A DNA stretch of 64,000 nt from Phycicoccus sp. Soil802. Lineage in GTDB: Bacteria > Actinomycetota > Actinomycetes > Actinomycetales > Dermatophilaceae. A program made the translations under genes and the position numbers. The notes under the pieces were generated by a model. The model saw only the letters and a program-made list of their open reading frames with translations. It was not told where the DNA came from and searched no databases. Position 1 is the first letter of the stretch. Each line of letters starts with the position of its first letter. The stretch is from positions 290,618 through 354,617 of the forward strand of contig NZ_LMSS01000002.1 in assembly GCF_001429605.1 (NCBI RefSeq), read 5' to 3'. This document shows positions 33,692 to 42,899 of the stretch, one piece after another.

Positions 33692-35074
33692 GTGGGTCAT
33701 CCCGCGCTGGCCGAGGCCGCGCCGGCCGTCTACTGGCTCGACCAGCCCGACCGACCAGCGCGCCGCCCGGGTCTCGGGGGTGTCTCGTCCGCCGACCTGA
33801 AGGCGGACCTCGTCGTGGTCGGTGCAGGGTACTCCGGTCTCTGGACTGCCTTGCTGGCCAAGGAGACCGACCCGTCGCTCGACGTCCTCGTCCTCGAGGC
33901 CGGATCGGTGGGGTGGGCGGCCTCCGGCCGCAACGGTGGCTTCTGCTCCTCGAGCCTGACGCACGGCGAGGCCAACGGCCGCACCCGATGGCCGCAGGAG
34001 TATGCCGCGTTGCACCGTCTGGGGCTGGAGAACCTCGACGGCATCGAGGCGACCGTGCGCAGGTACGGGATCGAGTGCGACTTCCGGCGCACCGGTGAGC
34101 TGACCGTGGCGACGGAGCCGCACCAGGTGCAGTGGCTGGCCGAGGAGTCCGAGGGTGAGCTGCTCGACCGCGAGGCGGTGCGAGCCCACCTCGACTCGCC
34201 GACCTACCTCGCCGGCCTCTACCAGTCCGGCGAGACGGCGATCGTCGACCCGGCCCGCCTGGCGTGGGGGCTCGCGCGAGCAGCCGAGTCGCTGGGAGTC
34301 CGCATCGCCGAGGGCGTGCGGGTGACGGGTCTGTCGACCGCCGGGTCGGGTGTCGACGTCACCACGGCCGAGGGCAGGGTCGTCCATGCGCCACGAGTTG
34401 CATTGGGCACCAACGCTTTCCCCTCCTTGGTCCGACGCACCCGGCTACACACCGTGCCCGTCTACGACTACGCCCTCATGACCGAGCCGCTGTCGGACGC
34501 CCAGCTCGACTCGCTGGGCTGGGCCAGCCGGGCCGGCGTCGGGGACATGGCCAACCAGTTCCATTACTACCGCCTCTCCGCCGACAACCGGATCCTCTGG
34601 GGCGGCTACGACGCGATCTACCACTACGGGCGTCGTCTCGAGCCCAGCCTGGACCAGCGGCCCGCGACGTTCGACCGGCTGGCCACCCACTTCTTCGAGA
34701 CGTTCCCGCAGCTCGAGGGCCTGCGCTTCAGCCACCAGTGGGGCGGGGCCATCGACACCTCCACCCGGTTCTGCGCGTTCTACGGCACCACCCACCGCGG
34801 TCGGGTCGCCTATGCGACAGGGTTCACCGGTCTGGGTGTGGGTGCGACCCGCTTCGGCGCCCAGGTCATGCTCGACCTGCTGAGCGGCGCGGAGACCGAG
34901 CGCACCCGGCTCGCGATGGTGCGCGAGAAGCCGCTGCCCTTCCCGCCGGAACCGTTGGCCTACACCGGGATGCAGCTCACGCGCTGGGCGCTCGCGAGTG
35001 CCGACCGGCACGAGGGCCGGCGCAACCTGTGGCTGCGGGCCCTCGACCGAGCTGGCCTCGGCTTCGACTCCTAG
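33692..35074 (+). CDS. FAD-dependent amine/amino-acid oxidoreductase (DAO family)
   Basis: 460 residues from GTG 33692, five bases after the aminotransferase stop. It has the Rossmann FAD motif LVVVGAGYSGLWTALLAKE (about 40-58) and the RNGGFCSS segment of PuuB/OrdL-like enzymes. It probably oxidises an amine or N-substituted amino acid feeding the same pathway. The substrate is not determinable. Confidence 0.87.
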   Translation: MGHPALAEAAPAVYWLDQPDRPARRPGLGGVSSADLKADLVVVGAGYSGLWTALLAKETDPSLDVLVLEAGSVGWAASGRNGGFCSSSLTHGEANGRTRWPQEYAALHRLGLENLDGIEATVRRYGIECDFRRTGELTVATEPHQVQWLAEESEGELLDREAVRAHLDSPTYLAGLYQSGETAIVDPARLAWGLARAAESLGVRIAEGVRVTGLSTAGSGVDVTTAEGRVVHAPRVALGTNAFPSLVRRTRLHTVPVYDYALMTEPLSDAQLDSLGWASRAGVGDMANQFHYYRLSADNRILWGGYDAIYHYGRRLEPSLDQRPATFDRLATHFFETFPQLEGLRFSHQWGGAIDTSTRFCAFYGTTHRGRVAYATGFTGLGVGATRFGAQVMLDLLSGAETERTRLAMVREKPLPFPPEPLAYTGMQLTRWALASADRHEGRRNLWLRALDRAGLGFDS

Positions 35075-35107
35075 GACGTGCGGGTCCTCGCGGCCCCGCC
35101 TGGAAAC

Positions 35108-35172
35108 CGGCCAATTGCCCGGTTCCCCGGCCCTCCACGCACCGGTGCGGCGGGAAACCGGGCAATTGGCCG
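35108..35172. terminator. long inverted repeat between convergent genes
   Basis: Arms of 17 bp (CGGCCAATTGCCCGGTT with its complement at 35156-35172) enclose about 31 bases. It serves the catabolic operon on the left and the membrane-protein gene on the right. Confidence 0.7.
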
Positions 35173-35194
35173 AATCCTTGGGAGCCTTCGCCGC

Positions 35195-35953
35195 CTAGAG
35201 CGACGAGTCCTGGGGCTGGGCCGTGTCGAGGTGAGTGCGCAGGATGTCCGCGGCGAGGTCGTCGCGGGTCCGGCCGGTGGCAGCGGCCCGCTCCGCCAGC
35301 GCGGCGGCCACATCCGGCGGCAGGTCCAGCGTCGTTGCGGAGGTCCGTTGGTCGTCGCTCGAGCCGGGTCCGAACTTCATCAGGGCCGCCCCGACCACCG
35401 TCCCGAGGACGTCGAGGATGGCGACGATCCCGACCGCGCGGTAGAAGCCGTCGCCGGGGTCGACGCCGAGCACGAGCAGGCTGGTCAGCACGGCCAGGAG
35501 GGCGGCCAGCCCGATGGTGCCGAGCAGCATCCGTCGGGCCACGACGTTGGCCTTCTCTCCGGGCGCGAGCAGCAGGCAGGTCTGGGCGAGCGTGGCTGCG
35601 ACGATGCCACCGACCGCGAACGTCTTGACGAGGGCTTCGTCGAGCCCACCACCCCCGTCGGCCCAGATCAGCAGCAAGCCGGTGACCAGGGGGACGAGGA
35701 CGACCACACCACCCGCGATCCCGACCGGCTGTGACCTGCGGCCCGCAGTCGTGAGGTAGCAGAGCACCGCGATGCTGACGACGCCGACCAGCAGGGTGGT
35801 GAGGAGGATCTGTCCCTCCGTCTCGCCGAAGTCGCCTCCGCCGAGGAGAGCGACGATGCCGAGGAGGGCGGCCAGGGAGAACGAGCCGATGGTGACGCGG
35901 ACGATCCAGCGTCGGATCGGTGCCGTGGTCGTGGTGGTGCGGGGGGTGGCCAT
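35195..35953 (-). CDS. polytopic membrane protein with C-terminal ribbon-helix-helix-like domain
   Basis: 252 residues. About six hydrophobic segments (15-40, 48-68, 75-97, 107-130, 143-165, 168-190) occupy the N-terminal three quarters. The last ~45 residues read TLDLPPDVAAALAERAAATG then RTRDDLAADILRTHL, the strand-helix-helix pattern of RHH antitoxin or CopG domains. A membrane-tethered RHH is unusual; DNA binding would need the tail on the cytoplasmic side. No partner gene is adjacent. Confidence 0.65.
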   Translation of the reverse strand: MATPRTTTTTAPIRRWIVRVTIGSFSLAALLGIVALLGGGDFGETEGQILLTTLLVGVVSIAVLCYLTTAGRRSQPVGIAGGVVVLVPLVTGLLLIWADGGGGLDEALVKTFAVGGIVAATLAQTCLLLAPGEKANVVARRMLLGTIGLAALLAVLTSLLVLGVDPGDGFYRAVGIVAILDVLGTVVGAALMKFGPGSSDDQRTSATTLDLPPDVAAALAERAAATGRTRDDLAADILRTHLDTAQPQDSSL

Positions 35954-36059
35954 GCCTCATGGTGGTGCATCGCGCTCGGTTCGCGCCTGAGTACCAAGCG
36001 CAGACGGCATGGCCCACACGGGTGGTCCTGTCCCCGGACCCGGGTGCGAGGATGGCTGG

Positions 36060-36977
36060 GTGAGCCTCCCCGAGCCGCGCCCCCTCGACCTGCCCCGGAC
36101 GCCACCCTTGCGCCTGCGTGGCCGGACCTTCGACGCGTCGAGCCCTGCGGTCATGGGGATCATCAACCGCACCAGCGACTCCTTCTTCGCCGGCAACCGG
36201 CACGCCGACCTCGAGTCGGCCAAGCGTGCCCTCGATCTTGCGGTGGCGGCCGGCGCCGACATCGTCGACGTCGGCGGGGTGCGCGCCGGGCAGGAGGGCG
36301 AGGTGGTAGGCCCCCAGGAGGAGATCGACCGCGTCGTGCCCTTCCTGGCCCACGCCCGCGAGACCTATCCAGAGCTCGTCCTCAGCCTCGACACGTGGCG
36401 GTCCGAGGTGGCGCAGGAGGCGGGCCGGCACGGCCTCGACCTCATCAACGACACGTGGGCCGGCCACGATCCCGAGCTCGTCCACGTCGCGGCGAAGATC
36501 GGCGCCGGGATGGTCTGCTCCCACACGGGTGGGCTCCCGCCGCGCACCGACCCGGTCCGGGTGACCTACGGGACCGACCCGCTCGACGTCGTCCGAGACG
36601 TGCTCCGCACGCTGGCCGACGGTGCAGCCGCGGCCCGGCAGGCCGGCATACCCCAGGACCGGATCCTCATCGACCCCACGCTCGACTTCGGCAAGACGAC
36701 CGTGCACTCCCTGGAGGTGCTCCGGCACACCGCAGTGGTGGCAGAGCTGGGCTTCCCGATCCTGCAGGCTTTGTCGCGCAAGGACTTCGTCGGTGAGTCG
36801 CTCGGGCTCGAGGCCGACGACCGGCTCGAGGGCACGCTGGCGGCGACCGCCGTCGCGGCCTGGCTGGGTGCCACGGTGTTCCGCGCCCACGACGTGCGCG
36901 CCACCCGTCGGGTGGTCGACATGGTGGCCGTCATCCGGGGCGACCGCGCGCCGGTCCGCGCCGTACGCGGCGTCTGA
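36060..36977 (+). CDS. dihydropteroate synthase-like protein (FolP2 type)
   Basis: 305 residues from GTG 36060. It has a TIM-barrel pterin-binding plan with VMGIINRTSDSFF in place of the FolP1 consensus (M-x-V-x-N-V-T-P-D-S-F-S), the VDVGGVR loop, INDTW and DPTLDFGKT. The Asn-Val-Thr-Pro changes to Asn-Arg-Thr-Ser. This is the FolP2 branch, whose M. leprae member lacks dihydropteroate synthase activity. The role here is therefore uncertain; true FolP1 is not in this window. Confidence 0.82.
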   Translation: MSLPEPRPLDLPRTPPLRLRGRTFDASSPAVMGIINRTSDSFFAGNRHADLESAKRALDLAVAAGADIVDVGGVRAGQEGEVVGPQEEIDRVVPFLAHARETYPELVLSLDTWRSEVAQEAGRHGLDLINDTWAGHDPELVHVAAKIGAGMVCSHTGGLPPRTDPVRVTYGTDPLDVVRDVLRTLADGAAAARQAGIPQDRILIDPTLDFGKTTVHSLEVLRHTAVVAELGFPILQALSRKDFVGESLGLEADDRLEGTLAATAVAAWLGATVFRAHDVRATRRVVDMVAVIRGDRAPVRAVRGV

Positions 36978-36996
36978 CGGGCAGTCCCCGCCCGTC

Positions 36997-37030
36997 CTCA
37001 TACCGCCTGGACGCTCATACCGCCTGGACG
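36997..37030 (+). repeat. 17-bp tandem direct repeat
   Basis: CTCATACCGCCTGGACG occurs twice in succession, just after the folP2-like stop and before a hairpin. It may reflect a slippage event. Confidence 0.85.
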
Positions 37031-37036
37031 CGACGA

Positions 37037-37065
37037 CGGCCGGAAGCCCCCTGGCATTCCGGCCG
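37037..37065. terminator. hairpin between convergent genes
   Basis: CGGCCGGAA pairs with TTCCGGCCG over an 11-base loop, between the FolP2-like and HYR-protein genes. Confidence 0.7.
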
Positions 37066-37080
37066 CCGCCAACCCTCAGC

Positions 37081-40044
37081 TCACCGCAGGGTGATGGTCA
37101 CCGTGTGTGGCACTCCATCCCCCAGGTCGATCCGCAGCTCGTACGTTCCGACCTGGAGCGGCTTGGTGTTGAGGTTGAACAGGTACTGCCCATCGGTGTA
37201 CCGGAACAGGTTGCCGGTGGTGGCCGCCGAGGTCGACACCGCCACAACCGTCTGACCCGCCGGCGTGGGGGAGACCTTGCGGACCCACAGCGTGGCCTGC
37301 AGGTTCGTCACGCCCGCCGAGGCGCCGGTCAGCGCGAACTTCACCGGGATGGTGCTGCCCTGCTTGTAGACGCCACCCTCCGTGACCGGTGCCAGCACGC
37401 CACTCCAGCCGACCGACACCGTGACCGTGAAGGACACCGAGGCGGTGTTTCCTGCGTGGTCAGTCGACGTGCAGGTCACGTTGGTGGTGCCGAGCGGGAA
37501 GGTGCTCCCGCTCGCCGGCGTGCAGGTCACCGCAGTGGCACCGTCGACCAGGTCGGTGGCCTGCGGCGTCGGGTAGGTCACGACCGCCCCGTTCGCCGAC
37601 GTCGCCGTCACGTTGCGGTTCGCGACGCCGCCGAAGGCCGGCGCGGTCGTGTCGACCACGGTCACCGTGAAGGCAGCCGTACCGGTGTTGCCGGTCAGGT
37701 CCGTCGCCGAGCAGGTGACGATGGTGTCGCCGAGAGGGAACGTCGAGCCTTGTGCCCGGTCGCACGTCACCGGCCGCGTCCCGTCGACGATGTCCGTCGC
37801 CGTCGGAACCACCCAGCTGTGTGCCGCACCCGCGGCCGACGTGGCCTCGATGGTCTGGCTCGCAACCGCCCCGACCACCGGGGCCGTGGTGTCGGCCACG
37901 TTGACCGTGAAGGTCTTGTCGACCGAGTTGCCCGACAGGTCCTTCGCCGTGCACGTCACCTGGGTTGCACCCAGGGCGAACTCCGACCCTGAGGCCGGGG
38001 AGCAGACGACTGCGGGGGACGGGTCGACCAGGTCGGTGGCCGTCGCGGCGAAGGACACCGGCGCCCCGGTCGGCCCGGTGGCCTCGGCGGTGGGGACGGA
38101 GATGTCGTTGAACACCGGAGCAGTCGTGTCCCGCACCTTCACGGTGAAGTGGCCTTCGCCCTCGTTGCCGTGGGCGTCAGTGGCCGTGCAGTTGACGGTC
38201 GTGCTGCCGAGGGCGAAGGTCGACCCGCTGGCCGGTGCGCAGATGACGCTGACGCCACCGTCGACCAGGTCCGACGCGAGACCGACCGAGTAGGCCACGC
38301 TGGCGCCGTCGGGTCCGGTCGCCTCCTCCGTGACGGGAGCGAGGTCGGGGAGCGCCGGCGCGGTGGTGTCCCGGACCTTCACGACGAAGGAACCGGTCGC
38401 CTCGTTGCCGTGGGCGTCAGCGGCGGAGCACTCCACCGTGGTGGGCAGGTCGAGGGTGAACTGCGTCCCCGATGCGGGTGTGCAGTGCACCGCGACGGTG
38501 CCATCGACGAGGTCGGTGGCCGAGGTGGACCAGCCGACCACAGCGCCTGCCGGGCTGGTGGCCTCGGCCGTGATGTCCTCCGGCACCGTGAGGCTCGGGG
38601 CTGTCGTGTCCAACACCGTGACCGTGAACGTGGCCGACCCCGTGTTGCCGTGGGTGTCGTCGGCGGTGCAGGTCACCGTGGTGTTGCCGACCGGGTAGGT
38701 CGCGCCGGACGGGTGGTCGCAGCTGACCGTGCGGGCGCCGTCGGTGTCGTCCAGGGCCGTGGCTGCGGGCCAGCTGACGACAGCACCGGAGGGTCCGGTG
38801 GCCTCAACCGCCGCCGGCTCGTGAGTGGTCACGACGGGGGCTGTCTTGTCCTGGACGGTCACGACGAACGAACCCGAGCCGGTGTTGCCGGCCGCGTCCT
38901 TGGCCGTGCAGGTGACGGTCGTCGAGCCGAAGGCGAACCCGCTGCCCGAGGCCGGGGTGCAGCTGACCGGCCGTGCGCCGTCGACATTGTCCGTGGCGCT
39001 CGCGAGGAAGGTGTGGGCCGCGCCCGCGGGACTGGTCGCGTTGATCGTCACGTCTTCGGGCACGGTGACGACGGGAGCCGTGTGGTCCGCCACCGAGACC
39101 GAGAAGGTGGTGTTCGAGGAGTGGCCGCTCAGGTCACTGGCCGAACAGGTGACGGTCGTGCTGCCGATCGGGAAGGTGGAGCCCGAGGCGGGCAGACAGG
39201 TGACTGGGCGGGTGCCATCGACTGCGTCGGTTGCGGTCGGAGCGGTGTAGGTGGCCGGAGCCCCCGCCGCATTGACCGCGTCCACTGCCACGTCGGAGAC
39301 CGATGAGAGCGACGGGCCCGTGGTGTCGACGATGGAGTAGGTCGCCGCCGCGGTGCCGAGCAGGCCACCGGCGTCGGTGTAGGAGCAGCTCACCGTTCGG
39401 CTCCCGAGCCCGGAGGCCGCGCGGGGTCCGCTGAGGGGTGAGACGGTGGGCGTGACGCTGCCCGAACCGTCGTGGTCGTCAGTCCACGAGCAGATCGGGG
39501 TCGGCGCGGAGCCGAACTCGTAGTTGGCACCTGCCGTGACGCCGGACAAGGTCATCACCGGTGCGGTGTTGCTCGTGCAGTTCCACGACACCGCGAAGGT
39601 GCCGGTGTCGCCGTCCGGGTAGCCAGCGGACGTGACCTTGACGGCTACCGTCGTGCTTCCAGTCGCTGCGCCCGATGAGATGGTCGTGCTGATCGGGAAC
39701 GTGAACGACTGCCTGGCGCCGTTCGCGGTGAACCCATCAGGAACGACGACCGCCCCGCCGACCAGGCTGGTCGTGACCTGGGTGCTGCTGTCGGTGATCG
39801 CGATGGACAGCGTCTCACCGGGGAGGTAGTGGTTGGTGTTCGCGCCACCCGTGCGCTTGACCTCGACCAGGCCAGACCTGGTGACCGGCAGCGTGCAGGA
39901 GGTGGCGACGAGATCGGTGGTGGCCGCGGCGACCGTGTCGCCGTCAGGATTGACCTGGTCGGCGAAGGCCGACCCGGCCGAGAAGAGCGTCATCGTGGCC
40001 ACGGCGAAGGCCGCGAGCAGACGTGACGGTGCGGACAGTGTCAT
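37081..40044 (-). CDS. secreted HYR-repeat protein with C-terminal PxKF-like domain
   Basis: 987 residues from ATG 40044. It has a signal peptide (about 1-29, ending SAFADQ), an N-terminal region, then eight Ig-like HYR modules of ~80-90 residues. Each module opens with D-x-T-x-P (DTTAP) and closes near VTCTATD. The C-terminus (GSTIPVKFAL, about 890) looks like a PxKF domain. No sortase motif or transmembrane helix ends the protein, so it is released or held by another route. Likely adhesion or surface structure; Thr/Val-rich repeats could vary by recombination. Confidence 0.85.
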   Translation of the reverse strand: MTLSAPSRLLAAFAVATMTLFSAGSAFADQVNPDGDTVAAATTDLVATSCTLPVTRSGLVEVKRTGGANTNHYLPGETLSIAITDSSTQVTTSLVGGAVVVPDGFTANGARQSFTFPISTTISSGAATGSTTVAVKVTSAGYPDGDTGTFAVSWNCTSNTAPVMTLSGVTAGANYEFGSAPTPICSWTDDHDGSGSVTPTVSPLSGPRAASGLGSRTVSCSYTDAGGLLGTAAATYSIVDTTGPSLSSVSDVAVDAVNAAGAPATYTAPTATDAVDGTRPVTCLPASGSTFPIGSTTVTCSASDLSGHSSNTTFSVSVADHTAPVVTVPEDVTINATSPAGAAHTFLASATDNVDGARPVSCTPASGSGFAFGSTTVTCTAKDAAGNTGSGSFVVTVQDKTAPVVTTHEPAAVEATGPSGAVVSWPAATALDDTDGARTVSCDHPSGATYPVGNTTVTCTADDTHGNTGSATFTVTVLDTTAPSLTVPEDITAEATSPAGAVVGWSTSATDLVDGTVAVHCTPASGTQFTLDLPTTVECSAADAHGNEATGSFVVKVRDTTAPALPDLAPVTEEATGPDGASVAYSVGLASDLVDGGVSVICAPASGSTFALGSTTVNCTATDAHGNEGEGHFTVKVRDTTAPVFNDISVPTAEATGPTGAPVSFAATATDLVDPSPAVVCSPASGSEFALGATQVTCTAKDLSGNSVDKTFTVNVADTTAPVVGAVASQTIEATSAAGAAHSWVVPTATDIVDGTRPVTCDRAQGSTFPLGDTIVTCSATDLTGNTGTAAFTVTVVDTTAPAFGGVANRNVTATSANGAVVTYPTPQATDLVDGATAVTCTPASGSTFPLGTTNVTCTSTDHAGNTASVSFTVTVSVGWSGVLAPVTEGGVYKQGSTIPVKFALTGASAGVTNLQATLWVRKVSPTPAGQTVVAVSTSAATTGNLFRYTDGQYLFNLNTKPLQVGTYELRIDLGDGVPHTVTITLR

Positions 40045-40496
40045 GGACGTCCCCCAAAGAATGAAGCAGTAGTGGTGAGCGAACGATGACAGCCCCGCTG
40101 ACCTGCGGAAATACCCCAGAGGAACAAAAAGTCCAAACGGCTGACACGTTCGTTGGGGTGGCTGTGCTAGGCCTTGATTTGGTTGCGTCTGGGGCTGGAA
40201 GGGGGCCAACGAGGGGTGAGTCTGCGAGGTAGCGTGAGTTGGTCGCCTGACCAGAATTTGACCTCGGAGGACCTCACGCGGTCGCCATGCTGCGTGCTAG
40301 CGTTTCTCACGGTTGCATCAAGCAGTTCCTCGCAAGGTCGACGAAGTGCCCGCCCTAGCACCATCAGAGCGGGCATTCGCCTTCTTAGGTGGCAGTTGGT
40401 CTGAGGGCGGGCATGTCTCGTCCGTGGGGGTGTGTACGGCAGCCTGGGTTCCGCGAAGTGCGGATTCCCAATGGCTACAAAAGAAAGAGTTACCCC
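40045..40496. other. intergenic region upstream of cspA with a 7-bp hairpin
   Basis: Between the HYR gene promoter and cspA. It holds a hairpin (TGCCCGC/GCGGGCA, 40347-40375) followed by TTCGCCTTCTT, which could be an attenuator. The following ~120 bases are probably the cold-shock 5' UTR. Long antisense frames exist but look like shadows; I see no supported gene. Confidence 0.45.
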
Positions 40497-40700
40497 ATGG
40501 CACAGGGAACCGTTAAGTGGTTCAACGCTGAGAAGGGCTTCGGCTTCATCGCCCAGGACGGCGGCGGCCCGGACGTGTTCGTCCACTACTCGGCGATCGA
40601 CTCCTCGGGCTACCGCTCGCTGGACGAGGCGCAGCGCGTGGAGTTCGAGGTCACCCAGGGACCCAAGGGTCCCCAGGCTGACGCCGTTCGCCCGATCTGA
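40497..40700 (+). CDS. cold-shock protein
   Basis: 67 residues, the small OB-fold cold-shock type. RNP1 is KGFGFI and RNP2 is VFVHY. It is preceded by GAAAGAG. It melts RNA secondary structure and is often among the most expressed actinobacterial genes. The long AT-richer leader above it is a common cold-shock regulatory feature. Confidence 0.95.
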   Translation: MAQGTVKWFNAEKGFGFIAQDGGGPDVFVHYSAIDSSGYRSLDEAQRVEFEVTQGPKGPQADAVRPI

Positions 40701-40731
40701 TCCGAGGACTGCTCAACCAACAGTCTTCCGA

Positions 40732-40761
40732 CAAGGCCCCCACCACCTGGTGGGGGCCTTG
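40732..40761. terminator. strong terminator after cspA
   Basis: A perfect 12-bp stem (CAAGGCCCCCAC and complement) with a 6-base loop, ending near the stop of the convergent PBP gene. Confidence 0.85.
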
Positions 40762-40785
40762 TCGCGTCCCGGTATGCCGCGTCGC

Positions 40786-42708
40786 TCAGCGGGCGAGCGC
40801 GGTGAGGAAGTCCTTGGCCACCGGAGCGGCGACGCTGCCACCGCTGGCGCCCTTCTCGACGAGGACCGCGAACGCGACGTCGCCCTGGTAGCCGACGAAC
40901 CACGCGTGTGTCTCCGGCGGGTTCTTGGTGCCGAACTCCGCGGTCCCGGTCTTGCCGCGGACGGTGCCGCCGGGCGTCCCCCTGAGCACCGTGGCGGTGC
41001 CGCTGCTCACGACCTCACCCATCAGCGTCCGGAGCTGGCCGACGACCTTGGCGTCGAGCGGCTTGGGCGTCCGGTCGGCGCCGTCGACGGCCGGGTCGGT
41101 GACGAGCGCAGGGGCGATCGTCGAGCCGCGCGCGACGTTCGCGGCGAGGACCGCGAGGGCCAGCGGCGACGTGACGTTGCGACCCTGCCCGATGGCGGCC
41201 GAGGCCTTGTCGGTCTTGCCGTTGTTGGCGGGGACGCTCGCGTCGAAGGCGTTGGCGACACCGAGGGTCTTCGCCCACCCCGAGAGGCCGAGGGTGGCAG
41301 CGGCCTTGGCCAGGTCGCCGTTGCCCAGCTTGGTCGAGAGCTGCACGAAGGCGGTGTTGCACGAGTGGGCGAAGTCGGTGGTGAAGTCGGGGGTGCCGAG
41401 TGACTCGCCCTCGAAGTTCTTGTAGGGCCGGCCGTCGACCACGAACGTCTTGGGGCAGGTGACCGAGGTGTCCGGCGTGACCTTGCCCGAGCTCAGCAAC
41501 GCGTAGGTGGTGGCGATCTTGAACGCCGACCCGGGCGGGTAGTGACCGGTCATCGCCCGGTCGAAGCCGAGCGCCGGCGAGTTGGCCGAGGCCAGCACGT
41601 CACCGGTCTTCACGTCCACCGCGACGAGAGCCGAGGGGACGTCGCCGGTCGAGGCGATCGCGCGCTCGGCGGCGTCCTGCACCGTGGGGGAGAGGGTCGT
41701 CGAGACGTCCTTGCCGGGCACGGCGTCCTTGCTGAACAGCGGGTTGTCGGGATCCGTGCTCGAAACCACCTCCACACCCGCGGTCCCGCCGAGGACTGCG
41801 TCGTACTGCCCCTGGAGGCCACTGACCCCGGCGTAGTCGCCCGCGGCATACCGGCCCTTGGACTTGGCGATCAGCTCGGCACTCACGGCGCCGAACGAGC
41901 CGAGCAACGGCTGGCCGAAGGTGCGCGTCTTGGCCAGCGGCTGCTCCCGAGCAGGGTAGATGACGCCCTTGAGCGCATCGAGGGCGTCCTTGCGCTCGTC
42001 GAAGTCGGCCTGCCGGTAGGTGATGACGGGGATCGGCGCCTTGCTGCCCGCCTTCGTCGCGGCGGCCAGCTTGGCCACGAGCGACCCGGCCGGCTCGTCG
42101 ACGACCTTCTCGAGCTCGCGCACGGTGGCGGCGGTGGCCCGGGCGGGGTCGATCTGCACCGGGTAGACCTTGCCGATCGGGGTCAGGGCCTTCCCGTCAC
42201 GGTCGAGCAGGGTGCCGCGCTCGCCCCAGGTGCGGTTGGCCGTGAGGGTGGCGCCGACCTTGAGCTGTGGGTGCCACGGCGAGTGGTCCTTGGGGAGCGT
42301 GATGGCCCAGCGGTCTCCGCCGGTCTCGGCGCGCTCGGCCGTGACCGGCACGTCGTAGGACCACACGACTCCGCCGGCCAGGGTCCACGAGACGTGCGCA
42401 GTGGCCGTCGCGCGGTCGCCGGTGCGCCGCACACCGTCAGCGGTGACCTTGACCGGTCCGGTCCCCAGACCGCCGGTCGCCTTGGCGAACTCCGCCTGCA
42501 CGACGTCGCTGTTCGTGCCCGTGAACAGCATGCCCGGCGTCGAGAACGACCGCTTCGACCACGAGGCAGCGAACGACGTCACCTCGTCCCTGGCGAGCGT
42601 GTCGAGCTCCTTCTCCTGTTCGGAGTGCCGCCACCACAGACCAGCACCGGCCGCTGCCGCGACCAGGACGACGGCGGTGACTCCCCCCACTACTGCGCGT
42701 TGCCTCAT
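40786..42708 (-). CDS. class B penicillin-binding protein with NTF2-like (MecA_N) domain
   Basis: 640 residues from ATG 42708 (GTG 42753 would add 15 residues). It has an N-terminal anchor helix (about 4-24), a MecA_N/NTF2-like domain, a dimerisation region and a transpeptidase with SAFK (S-x-x-K), SCN (S-x-N) and KTG motifs all intact. It cross-links peptidoglycan outside the membrane. It is divergent from the LCP gene, so the 42709-42899 gap carries both promoters; both proteins are cell-wall enzymes. Confidence 0.9.
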   Translation of the reverse strand: MRQRAVVGGVTAVVLVAAAAGAGLWWRHSEQEKELDTLARDEVTSFAASWSKRSFSTPGMLFTGTNSDVVQAEFAKATGGLGTGPVKVTADGVRRTGDRATATAHVSWTLAGGVVWSYDVPVTAERAETGGDRWAITLPKDHSPWHPQLKVGATLTANRTWGERGTLLDRDGKALTPIGKVYPVQIDPARATAATVRELEKVVDEPAGSLVAKLAAATKAGSKAPIPVITYRQADFDERKDALDALKGVIYPAREQPLAKTRTFGQPLLGSFGAVSAELIAKSKGRYAAGDYAGVSGLQGQYDAVLGGTAGVEVVSSTDPDNPLFSKDAVPGKDVSTTLSPTVQDAAERAIASTGDVPSALVAVDVKTGDVLASANSPALGFDRAMTGHYPPGSAFKIATTYALLSSGKVTPDTSVTCPKTFVVDGRPYKNFEGESLGTPDFTTDFAHSCNTAFVQLSTKLGNGDLAKAAATLGLSGWAKTLGVANAFDASVPANNGKTDKASAAIGQGRNVTSPLALAVLAANVARGSTIAPALVTDPAVDGADRTPKPLDAKVVGQLRTLMGEVVSSGTATVLRGTPGGTVRGKTGTAEFGTKNPPETHAWFVGYQGDVAFAVLVEKGASGGSVAAPVAKDFLTALAR

Positions 42709-42899
42709 GCGTCCATCCAACCTCACCTGTTGCGGCTTCGTCCCATTTGTCACCCCGGGACAACCCAGCGGGGAGCTACGGCGTCTGGAGGACAGGGCGC
42801 AGGAGGCCGAGCACTCAGGAAGCGCCCGTACACTCGCGGAGGCGATTCGTCGCCGGCCACCTGCAGGGGTGGCGTTTTTCAGGAATCAGAGAGGTACAC

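Noticed and set aside
40167-40586. A 139-residue minus-strand gene before cspA
   Set aside because: It covers the cspA start and leader on the opposite strand, has no RBS and no recognisable domain.
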